Below, piece after piece: positions 20,016-26,604 of a stretch of 60,251 bases of DNA. The position numbers and the translations under genes are program-made. The DNA comes from Centipeda periodontii DSM 2778 (GTDB lineage: Bacteria > Bacillota > Negativicutes > Selenomonadales > Selenomonadaceae), in the NCBI RefSeq assembly GCF_000213975.1, contig NZ_GL892076.1:633550-693800 (forward strand), written 5' to 3'. How positions within the stretch are numbered: position 1 is the stretch's first letter; the number at the start of each line of letters is the position of its first letter. The notes beneath the pieces were generated by a model that was not told the DNA's origin, searched no databases, and saw only the letters and a program-made list of their open reading frames with translations.

Positions 20016-20190
20016 CGATGGGTGCTCAACGCAAACGCCTCGTTGCGCAAGTGATCGCGTGCTCGTTCGCCTAAATACCGGCGCACTTCTTAAACGCGCT
20101 ACGCTTGAACGAAAGAAGTACGCCGGGGGCGAGTCGCACGCTTTACTCACTTGCTCCACTAGGGTTTGCTTATGAGCATCCTGCCGCATT
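20016..20190. repeat. Intergenic repeat family A, long copy 2
   Basis: A second long copy in the secA-prfB gap. The hairpin arms are CCGGCGCACTTCTT and AAGAAGTACGCCGG, so the stem is kept although its bases differ from copy 1. It ends in CTCCACTAGGGTTTGCTT like copy 1. Confidence 0.75.
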
Positions 20191-20200
20191 CCACCGAATA

Positions 20201-20265
20201 CGAAAGCCTCCCCCGTCGCGACGGGGGAGGGGGACCATGCGCAGCATGGTGGAAGGGGCGCTTTG
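20201..20265. repeat. GC-rich palindromic repeat (family C)
   Basis: CCTCCCCCGT, a short loop and ACGGGGGAGG form a hairpin followed by GGGACCATGCGCAGCATGGTGG and AAGGGGCGC. Related copies occur at 45280, 53584, 53779 and 53835. REP-like, position between genes only. The rest of the 20003-20327 gap holds repeat A and about 60 bases of leader before prfB. Confidence 0.7.
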
Positions 20266-20327
20266 AACGGTTCGTTGTTACATTACTTTGAGCAGGAAAT
20301 AGGGATTTACATTTTAAGGAATAAACT

Positions 20328-21434
20328 ATGCTGGAAGATCTGAAACCGATACTGAATGATCTGGGCGAAAAGCTGGATCAGATGCGCATCTCTCTGGAGA
20401 TCCCCGCGAAGGAGGAGAAGATCGCCGAGCTCGAGTACAAGATGAGCGAGCCGTCCTTCTGGGACGATGCGGCGGCGGCGCAGAAGCTGAATCAGGAACT
20501 TGCCGCGCTCAAAGGGGGCGTCGACACCTACCGCGACCTGATGGCAAAGTACGAGGACGCCGAAACCCTCTATGAAATGGGCATCGAGGAGAGCGACCCT
20601 TCGATGGAGGCGGACATCCGCGCGGAGCTGACCCTGATCGCGGAGGGGCTCGAAACCCTCCAACTGGAGGTGTTGCTCTCGGGCGAGTACGACGCGAACG
20701 ATGCCATTCTGACGCTCCATGCGGGCGCGGGCGGCACGGAGGCACAGGACTGGACGCAGATGCTCCTCCGCATGTACGGACGCTGGGCGGAGCGGCACGG
20801 CTTCACGGTCGATACCGCCGACCTGCAGCCGGGCGACGAGGCGGGCGTGAAGTCCGCGACGCTCTTTATCAAGGGGCACAATGCGTACGGCTTCCTGAAG
20901 TCCGAGAAGGGCGTGCACCGTCTCGTGCGCATCTCGCCGTTTGACTCGCAGGCGCGGCGGCACACGTCGTTCTCCGCGTGCGATGTGATGCCCGAGATCG
21001 ACGACGCTGTGGAAGTCCCCATCAATATGGACGATGTGCGCGTCGACTACTTCCGCGCGAGCGGCGCGGGCGGACAGCACATCAACAAGACATCGTCCGC
21101 CGTGCGCATGACGCACGAGCCGACGGGCATCGTTGTGCAGTGCCAGAACGAGCGGTCGCAGCTGCAGAACAAGGAGCAGTGCCTCAAGATGCTCCGCGCG
21201 AAGCTCTTTGAGCTCGAGCAGGAGAAGAAGGAAGAGGAGATCGCGAAACTCGAGGGCGTACAGCAAAAGATCGAGTGGGGCAGCCAGATCCGCTCCTATG
21301 TGTTCCAGCCGTATACGATGGTGAAGGACGTGCGCACGAACGCCGAGACGGGCAACGTGCAGGCGGTCATGGATGGGGACATCGACCCCTTTATCCGCGC
21401 CTACCTGAACGCAAAGGCAAATCACGAATTCTAA
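20328..21434 (+). CDS. prfB: Peptide chain release factor 2
   Basis: A 368-residue class I release factor for UGA and UAA codons. Seen: the codon-recognition SPF motif in VRISPFDSQARRHTSF and the catalytic GGQ in ASGAGGQHINKTSSAVR. The N-terminal helical domain starts MLEDLKPILNDLGEKLDQM. Most bacterial prfB genes have an in-frame UGA near codon 25 that needs a programmed +1 shift; here the frame is continuous through that region (ISLEIPAKEEKI), so autoregulation by frameshifting is absent. AAGGA lies upstream of ATG 20328. Confidence 0.97.
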   Translation: MLEDLKPILNDLGEKLDQMRISLEIPAKEEKIAELEYKMSEPSFWDDAAAAQKLNQELAALKGGVDTYRDLMAKYEDAETLYEMGIEESDPSMEADIRAELTLIAEGLETLQLEVLLSGEYDANDAILTLHAGAGGTEAQDWTQMLLRMYGRWAERHGFTVDTADLQPGDEAGVKSATLFIKGHNAYGFLKSEKGVHRLVRISPFDSQARRHTSFSACDVMPEIDDAVEVPINMDDVRVDYFRASGAGGQHINKTSSAVRMTHEPTGIVVQCQNERSQLQNKEQCLKMLRAKLFELEQEKKEEEIAKLEGVQQKIEWGSQIRSYVFQPYTMVKDVRTNAETGNVQAVMDGDIDPFIRAYLNAKANHEF

Positions 21435-21444
21435 GGAGCTCATC

Positions 21445-22119
21445 ATGTGGAAAGTATCAGCCGTCATCCTGCTCTTTGTTTTCAGCCTCGTTTGCGGCAT
21501 CTTTGCTCTGCCGCGCGCGGTCTCAACGATGGTCGCGGATGAACTGCGCGAACGCACGGGTGCACAGGATGTCCAGCTGTCGATCACGGACAGTCCACGC
21601 CTCATCTTCGGAGAGATCGGGGCTCTCGACGGTGTCATCCGGGAAGGGCGCATCGGCAAGGTCTTCGTGCGCGAGCTGACCGTTACGGGGACAAACCTCC
21701 GCTTCGACATGGGGAAGCTCCTGCGTGACCAGCAGCTCATCCTCACTGATGCGGAGAGCGTCGAGATGCACGGTGTGGTGGACGCAGACGCGATCCGCGA
21801 GCTCGTCACGAGCGAGGCGGACAAATTCACCGATGTCGCCGTGACGGTGCATCCCGGCAGCGTCCTCACGACGGCAAAGACGCGCGCCTTCGGGCAGACA
21901 TTTGAGGTGACGATCGAGGGCGGCTTCTCCATCGTCAGCGGCGACCTCTACTACAAGGCGACGCACATCGCCGCACGCGGCATGGGGCTGAACGTGCTGA
22001 GCCTCGACGGACTCTTCCCCGACGTGCTCGTCGCGCGTGCCGACACACTTCCCTTTGGGCTCGCGTTCGAGAGCATCGAGGAGAAGGACGGCGTTGTGAT
22101 TTTGACCGCAGGGAAATAA
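21445..22119 (+). CDS. DUF2993/LmeA-like lipid-binding protein
   Basis: A 224-residue protein with an N-terminal membrane anchor or uncleaved signal (VSAVILLFVFSLVCGIFAL) and a soluble beta-rich part. Typical for DUF2993: VADELRERTGAQDVQLSITDSP, VRELTVTGTNLRFDM and repeated VEMHGVVDADAIRELV segments. Family members are thought to bind phospholipid on the outer face of the membrane; function here is unknown. It lies 10 bases after prfB with AAGGAGCTC as ribosome site and is likely cotranscribed. Confidence 0.8.
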   Translation: MWKVSAVILLFVFSLVCGIFALPRAVSTMVADELRERTGAQDVQLSITDSPRLIFGEIGALDGVIREGRIGKVFVRELTVTGTNLRFDMGKLLRDQQLILTDAESVEMHGVVDADAIRELVTSEADKFTDVAVTVHPGSVLTTAKTRAFGQTFEVTIEGGFSIVSGDLYYKATHIAARGMGLNVLSLDGLFPDVLVARADTLPFGLAFESIEEKDGVVILTAGK

Positions 22120-22144
22120 GAATAGATGTGATTGAACGAATGTG

Positions 22145-22231
22145 GTGCAACGCCCCAAAGCGAACCCTCGCAGATAAGTGTACGACCGCTTGCGTAACGA
22201 AGCGTTCGCGTGGGGCGTGCATCACAGTAAC
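22145..22231. repeat. Intergenic repeat family A, internally deleted copy
   Basis: Read on the minus strand this segment has the left block (CGAACGCTTCGTTACGCAAGCG) and the right block (GAGGGTTCGCTTTGGGGCG) of repeat A with the central hairpin missing. It lies just before the DUF5693 gene and accounts for the open frame upstream of that start. Confidence 0.6.
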
Positions 22232-22243
22232 AAGGAATCATTC

Positions 22244-24295
22244 ATGAAGAAATTTCACTATCATCCGATCCTGCTCGCGGCGATCCTCGTCGGCTTTATC
22301 GCGAGCCTCCTCATCGGCATGGAGCGCCACGCCGTCGAGGAGGATTCGCGCACGGTGGAGCTCGCCATCGACTACGAGGGACTCCTCGAACTCGCCGCCC
22401 GCGAGGGACTGCCCGCCGAAGAGGTGCTCGCAGAGGCGAAGGCGGCGGGGATCACCTCACTTGCCGTTTACGAAACAACCTTCAAGAAGTTCAACGAGAA
22501 CGGCAAGGCGAACGCCGTGAAGGGCGCAGACATCCTCGCCGCCTACCACACGGGCACGCTGACCGACCCGCGCTGGCGAACACTTGTCGAGGACGGCAAG
22601 ATCGTCGGCACGGAGATCTACGTCGTCTCGCACGATCCCGTGACCTACGCCGAGCTGAAGGAGGATCTCCTGCGCCGCTTCGGCGCGGCGCGCATCACGG
22701 TCCTCACCGTCGGCACGGACGAGGTCATCGCGGTCAAGGATCTCTACGAGGTGTTCCTGAAGCGCAACATCGGGCTGCCGTCCGATGAGATGCGCGCCGT
22801 CAATGCGGCGGGCTTCGACGTGATCGCGCGTCCCTCGAACTATTATGACTGTACGCCGGACGATGTGCACGCTGTTTTTGCGCGCATGGATGGGATCGCG
22901 GTCTCGGCAATTGTCTTCTCGGGGCCGGTGACGCTCGGTGTGCCGAAGGCGCTGCAGACCACGATCGACGAGATGCGTGCGCGTCGGCTCTCGCTCGGTC
23001 TGATCGAGGGCGTGACTCAGCTGCAGTTTTACAAGCAGCAGGGCATGGACGAGATCGCGAAGGGCGTCGGCTACGACCATGTCGCGCGTCTCTACAGCAT
23101 CCCTCTGGATGAATTGAAAAAGCTCAAGATCGACGCCGCCGTCGAGCGCTGGGAGACGACGGACGAGGAGCGGAACATCCGCATCAATCTCCTGCGCATC
23201 TACGAGGAGCCTGCGCCGAGCATGACACTCCTCGAGACGAACATGAAGTACTTCGCCGATACGCGTGCAGCGCTTGAGGCAAAGGGGTTCAAGATCGGCC
23301 GTGCGGGCATGTTCGCCTCGTACGAGCCGTCGCGCGTGCTGCGTGCGCTCGTCATCATGGGTGTCGCGGCGGCGGGCGTGCTCTATCTCTCGCTCGTCAT
23401 CCCCGCGCTGAACCGACGGCGAAAGACCGTCCTGCTCTGTTTCGCGGTGGCGGCGCTCATCTCCATGATGCCCATTCTCATCGGTGCGGGCAGTAAGGTG
23501 CGCCTTGTCGCGGCACTCGCAAGCGCAAATCTCTTCCCCGCGCTCGCCATCGTGGCACTGCTCGATCTCCTGCGCACGCGGCGCTTCCCCAAGGATACGC
23601 CTCTCTGGCGCATCCTCGTCGCGGGGCTGGTGCTCCTCGGCATCACGAGTGCGCTGTCGATGATCGGTGCCTCCTATCTCTCGGGTGCGCTCGCGGATAC
23701 GCGCTATCTCCTTGAGTTCGACATCTTCCGCGGGATCAAGCTGACCTTTGTCCTGCCGATGATCCTCGTCGCTGCTGCCTTCCTGCAGCGGTTTGACATC
23801 TTTGACGGGCAGTTCGACGCCTCGGCGGGCGTTTTCGGACAGCTGCGCGAGATTATGGGGACGCCCGTGCGCGTCGGCTCGCTTCTCGGCGGGCTTGTCC
23901 TACTCGGGGCGCTTGTCGTTTTGGTCCTGCGCAGCGGACACACCTCGGGCATGCCCGTGCCCGGCATCGAGCTGAAGATGCGTGCAGCGCTCGAGCAGAT
24001 CTTCTACGCACGCCCGCGTACGAAGGAGTTCCTGATCGGACATCCCGCATTCCTGCTCGCACTCTACGGCGCGGCGCGGCAGTGGAAGACGTGGATCATC
24101 TTCGGGCTCGTGCTCGCCGCGACCATCGGTCAGGGGTCGATGGTGGAGACCTTCGCGCATATGAGGACTCCTGTGGAAATGTCGCTGGTACGCGGCATCG
24201 GCGGTGTCTTCCTCGGCGGTGCGATCGGCGCCGTGCTCGTGGCGCTTGTCGCCGCATGGAATCATCTGCTGGAGCGTGTGCGGAGGGCGGTCTGA
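22244..24295 (+). CDS. DUF5693 family multi-pass membrane protein
   Basis: A 683-residue protein. An N-terminal membrane segment (PILLAAILVGFIASLLIGM) is followed by a soluble extracytoplasmic domain of about 340 residues (starting VELAIDYEGLLELA) and then about eight membrane segments from residue 365 on. ATG 22244 is chosen; the open frame upstream is repeat DNA. Genes of this family usually lie directly before csaB in Negativicutes, as here. A role in envelope polysaccharide or S-layer anchoring is inferred only from this pairing. Confidence 0.85.
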   Translation: MKKFHYHPILLAAILVGFIASLLIGMERHAVEEDSRTVELAIDYEGLLELAAREGLPAEEVLAEAKAAGITSLAVYETTFKKFNENGKANAVKGADILAAYHTGTLTDPRWRTLVEDGKIVGTEIYVVSHDPVTYAELKEDLLRRFGAARITVLTVGTDEVIAVKDLYEVFLKRNIGLPSDEMRAVNAAGFDVIARPSNYYDCTPDDVHAVFARMDGIAVSAIVFSGPVTLGVPKALQTTIDEMRARRLSLGLIEGVTQLQFYKQQGMDEIAKGVGYDHVARLYSIPLDELKKLKIDAAVERWETTDEERNIRINLLRIYEEPAPSMTLLETNMKYFADTRAALEAKGFKIGRAGMFASYEPSRVLRALVIMGVAAAGVLYLSLVIPALNRRRKTVLLCFAVAALISMMPILIGAGSKVRLVAALASANLFPALAIVALLDLLRTRRFPKDTPLWRILVAGLVLLGITSALSMIGASYLSGALADTRYLLEFDIFRGIKLTFVLPMILVAAAFLQRFDIFDGQFDASAGVFGQLREIMGTPVRVGSLLGGLVLLGALVVLVLRSGHTSGMPVPGIELKMRAALEQIFYARPRTKEFLIGHPAFLLALYGAARQWKTWIIFGLVLAATIGQGSMVETFAHMRTPVEMSLVRGIGGVFLGGAIGAVLVALVAAWNHLLERVRRAV

Positions 24296-24389
24296 ATTTG
24301 TGCGTGCATACCCTTTCAAGGGCGGAAGGGCGCTTTGAGCAATAAAGGAAGATCGTCATAGGAATGGGAAACGGAGGGCATTTCACCCG

Positions 24390-25487
24390 ATGAAGCGGAT
24401 CGTTGTATCGGGGTACTACGGTGCAAAGAACGCGGGCGATGAAGCCATGCTCGCGGCGATGCTCGAAGTACTCGCGGATTTGGACCCGGAACTTCATATT
24501 ACCGTCATCAGTGCGGATCCTGCGGACACCGAGCGGCGCCACGGCGTGCACGCGGTTGGCTCTCTTGATGTGAGCGGAATCCTCGGGGCACTGCGCCGCA
24601 CCGATCTTCTCATCAGCGGCGGCGGCAGCCTCCTGCAGAACGTCACGAGCCGCCGCAGCCTCTACTACTACATGGGCATCATCCTGCTCGCCCTCCTCCT
24701 CGGCAAGCGCGTTATGCTCTATGCGCAGGGCATCGGCCCCGTCACGGGACGATTTGCCTGCCGCTGCATGCGCTGGCTCGGCAACCGCGTCTCCCTGATC
24801 ACGGTCCGCGACGAGGGCTCGATGGCGGAGCTGCGCCGCCTCGGCATCACACGCCCGCCGATGGAGTGTACGGCAGATCCCGTGCTCGGCATCCATCCCG
24901 TCGGTCGCGAGACGGGGCGTGCCATCCTCAGTCGCTATGGGGCGGACGGTGCAAAGCCCGTCGTCGGCATCTCCGTGCGCGACTGGCAGGGCTGGCAGCA
25001 CTACAAGGAGATCCTCGCCGAGATCAGCGACGCCATCGTGCGTGAATTCGATGCGCGCGTCATCTTCCTCCCCATGCAGTACCCCGAGGATGTCAAGACG
25101 GCAAAGACCATCGCCGCGTGGACGCAGGAGGAGAGCACCGTCCTCGATGACGAGTACAGTACGAGCGAACTGCTCTCCCTCGTCGCGAACATGGATCTGA
25201 TGATCGGGGTTCGTTTACATGCGCTCATCTTTGCGGGCGTCATGGGCGTCCCCATGATCGGCATTTCCTACGATCCCAAGGTCGACCGCTTCCTCCGCTC
25301 CATCGGCGAGAAGCCCGTCAACGACCTGCAGGACATCACAACTGCGAGCGTCCTCAAGGAGGTGCGACGCAAATGGGCGGCACGCCACGAGTTCACGGCG
25401 GCGAACGCCGACCTCCTCGCGCAGATGCGCAGCCTCGCCGCGCGCAACGCCGAGCTTGCAATGGGGCTGGTGCGGGGGAAAGGGTAA
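24390..25487 (+). CDS. csaB: Polysaccharide pyruvyl transferase CsaB
   Basis: A 365-residue transferase. It starts RIVVSGYYGAKNAGDEAMLAAML, a signature of CsaB, carries ISGGGSLLQN, LYAQGIGPV, and the late motif MIGVRLHALIFAGVMGVP (conserved His). CsaB puts ketal-linked pyruvate on a cell-wall-linked polymer so that SLH-domain proteins can bind; in Negativicutes this tethers the outer membrane and S-layer-type proteins to peptidoglycan. It follows the DUF5693 gene after 94 bases. GGAGGGCATTTCACCCG lies before the ATG. Confidence 0.95.
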   Translation: MKRIVVSGYYGAKNAGDEAMLAAMLEVLADLDPELHITVISADPADTERRHGVHAVGSLDVSGILGALRRTDLLISGGGSLLQNVTSRRSLYYYMGIILLALLLGKRVMLYAQGIGPVTGRFACRCMRWLGNRVSLITVRDEGSMAELRRLGITRPPMECTADPVLGIHPVGRETGRAILSRYGADGAKPVVGISVRDWQGWQHYKEILAEISDAIVREFDARVIFLPMQYPEDVKTAKTIAAWTQEESTVLDDEYSTSELLSLVANMDLMIGVRLHALIFAGVMGVPMIGISYDPKVDRFLRSIGEKPVNDLQDITTASVLKEVRRKWAARHEFTAANADLLAQMRSLAARNAELAMGLVRGKG

Positions 25488-25505
25488 CGCTCTGTTACAT
25501 TTTTC

Positions 25506-25534
25506 TTGCCAATCACGGAAGTAGTTGCTATAAT
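25506..25534 (+). promoter_or_regulatory. Promoter of the antisense RNA
   Basis: TTGCCA (25506-25511), a 17-base spacer and a perfect TATAAT (25529-25534). It points at the 3' end of the small minus-strand peptide gene. Predicted start near 25541. Confidence 0.75.
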
Positions 25535-25540
25535 AAAAAC

Positions 25541-25635
25541 AGGAAGAACGCCCTAGGCGGCATCTTTCCGAAGTTCAGACTTGTTATTATAAGAAATAAC
25601 CGCTCACTTGGGAGATGGGGCGGTTATTTCTTTTT
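25541..25635 (+). ncRNA. Candidate antisense antitoxin RNA
   Basis: About 95 nt from the promoter above to a terminator with a perfect 13-bp stem (25591-25603 with 25620-25632) and TTTTT at 25631-25635. The 5' part folds into a second hairpin (GGAAGA..CGCC / GGCG..TCTTTCC). No open frame with a ribosome site is present. Its 3' end overlaps the stop codon and terminator of the convergent peptide gene, the layout of type I antitoxins such as RatA. Confidence 0.65.
25591..25635. terminator. Shared bidirectional terminator of the convergent pair
   Basis: AAGAAATAACCGC and GCGGTTATTTCTT form a perfect 13-bp stem. TTTTT follows on the plus strand; on the minus strand the U-rich arm itself (TTATTTCTT) closes the peptide transcript. 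Confidence 0.85.
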
Positions 25636-25698
25636 GGTTATCGCGAGAATGTAGCCTGTTGCCACGACAAGAAACAAGATCGTGTCAAATTCGCTCAT
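25624..25698 (-). CDS. 24-residue membrane peptide, holin-like type I toxin candidate
   Basis: ATG at 25698 to TAA at 25624 encodes 24 residues starting MSEFDTILFLVV, a single hydrophobic helix, and ending AITKKK. Size, an acidic N-terminus, one helix and a lysine tail match small holin-like/TxpA-type toxins. The ribosome site AAGGGGGTGAG is strong but half of it lies in a perfect CCCCC-GAAA-GGGGG hairpin (25708-25721), the translational block typical for type I toxins. It has its own promoter and a convergent antisense RNA. The peptide is too short for standard gene callers. No homology search was possible, so the family is inferred from architecture. Confidence 0.65.
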   Translation of the reverse strand: MSEFDTILFLVVATGYILAITKKK

Positions 25699-25707
25699 AT
25701 CCGCTCA

Positions 25708-25721
25708 CCCCCTTTCGGGGG
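25708..25721 (-). promoter_or_regulatory. Hairpin masking the peptide ribosome binding site
   Basis: On the minus strand CCCCC, GAAA tetraloop, GGGGG; the G arm is the core of the ribosome site of the 24-residue peptide, 9 bases before its ATG. Confidence 0.7.
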
Positions 25722-25758
25722 AAAGAAGCCGCCACGTTGCTAGGACGTTCCGAATATC

Positions 25759-25787
25759 ATTATAGGGGCTTACCAAGAAAATTGCAA
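25759..25787 (-). promoter_or_regulatory. Promoter of the peptide mRNA
   Basis: Minus-strand TTGCAA (25782-25787), 17-base spacer and a perfect TATAAT (25759-25764). The predicted start near 25752 gives a leader of about 54 nt and an mRNA of about 160 nt. Confidence 0.75.
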
Positions 25788-25815
25788 ACGAATTTTCTGC
25801 AACATAGGCAGAATG

Positions 25816-25857
25816 AAGCCGCATCCAATCATTTCCATGAGAGGATGCGGCTTTTGT
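25816..25857. terminator. Bidirectional hairpin after the L,D-transpeptidase gene
   Basis: AAGCCGCATCC and GGATGCGGCTT enclose a 17-base loop; TTTTGTTGT follows on the plus strand. It ends the minus-strand transpeptidase transcript and insulates it from the peptide locus. Confidence 0.7.
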
Positions 25858-25868
25858 TGTATGTCTTG

Positions 25869-26468
25869 TTACTCCTCAATCGTCACCTGCATACCGACGT
25901 TTACGTGTTCCTTGAGCGCGCAGAGATCCTCGTTGTTCATACGGATGCAGCCCTCGGACGCGCGCGTCCCGATGCTCGCGGGATCGTGCGTGCCGTGGAT
26001 GCCGATGCCGTCCCATGCACCGCCCGAGAGCGCCGAGGTGTCAAGGCTGATAAAGTAGGGACCGTACGCGCCCGCGATCTCACCCTTGCCATCGCCGAAG
26101 TCATGCGTCCAGTCGGAGGAACCCAGCACCTCGTCGACGGGGAAGCTGCCGTTTGGCGTCTTCATGTCGCCGACCACTTCCTTCTGCCCCGCGTTTTTGC
26201 CGAGCGCAATCGGCCATGACTGAACGACGTTCCCGTTTACGAGGAGATAGAGGCGGAACTCCGACTTCCTGATAAGGATGCTGGTGCCGCTCGGGGCATT
26301 CGCAATGAGCGGCACCGCTTGCTCTGTTTTTGCTTCCTGTGTGGCGTTTTGCTGCGGCACGGTCGTTTCACTGGTATTGCAGTCGTTGATCCGTTTGCCG
26401 ATGTGGGACGTGCAGCCCGCAGTGCACAGAAGCAGCACCGTTATTCCGATGAGAAGAAGGGGACGCAT
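25869..26468 (-). CDS. L,D-transpeptidase (YkuD) lipoprotein
   Basis: A 199-residue protein with a lipoprotein signal ending LLLCTAGC (lipid-modified Cys near 19), a short low-complexity linker, and a YkuD domain. The catalytic motif reads IHGTHDPASIGTRASEGCIRM: His, then SxGC-R with the nucleophilic cysteine. It makes 3-3 crosslinks in peptidoglycan or attaches proteins to it, at the periplasmic side. The ATG at 26468 follows AAAGGAGATCTCCC. It begins 13 bases after the truncated decarboxylase fragment and could be read from the same transcript as the sulfatase-like gene. Confidence 0.9.
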   Translation of the reverse strand: MRPLLLIGITVLLLCTAGCTSHIGKRINDCNTSETTVPQQNATQEAKTEQAVPLIANAPSGTSILIRKSEFRLYLLVNGNVVQSWPIALGKNAGQKEVVGDMKTPNGSFPVDEVLGSSDWTHDFGDGKGEIAGAYGPYFISLDTSALSGGAWDGIGIHGTHDPASIGTRASEGCIRMNNEDLCALKEHVNVGMQVTIEE

Positions 26469-26481
26469 GGGAGATCTCCTT

Positions 26482-26604
26482 TTATGAGTCTATGTCCTTA
26501 CGCCCCTGGTTTCTCAGATCGTCGACCGGCGGGCGCAGCTTCGAGTCGGGGATCCCTGCAAAGAACTCTGCGCCGAGCGCAGAGAGAAAATCATTGACGT
26601 TCAT
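26482..26604 (-). pseudogene. Truncated phosphonopyruvate decarboxylase, N-terminal fragment
   Basis: ATG 26604 to TAA 26482 gives 40 residues starting MNVNDFLSALGAEFFAGIPD and then SKLRPPVDDL, the characteristic N-terminus of phosphonopyruvate decarboxylase (thiamine-diphosphate enzyme, aepY/ppd; normally about 370 residues). After DDL the sequence departs (RNQGRKDIDS) and stops. Its ATG overlaps the stop codon of the sulfatase-like gene (ATGA), so it was once translationally coupled to it. The remainder of the gene is missing; the L,D-transpeptidase gene follows at once. The match is from memory of the family motif. Confidence 0.7.

Noticed and set aside
22178-22243. Upstream start for the DUF5693 gene
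   Set aside because: The extra residues come from repeat A DNA; the membrane segment begins properly at 22244.
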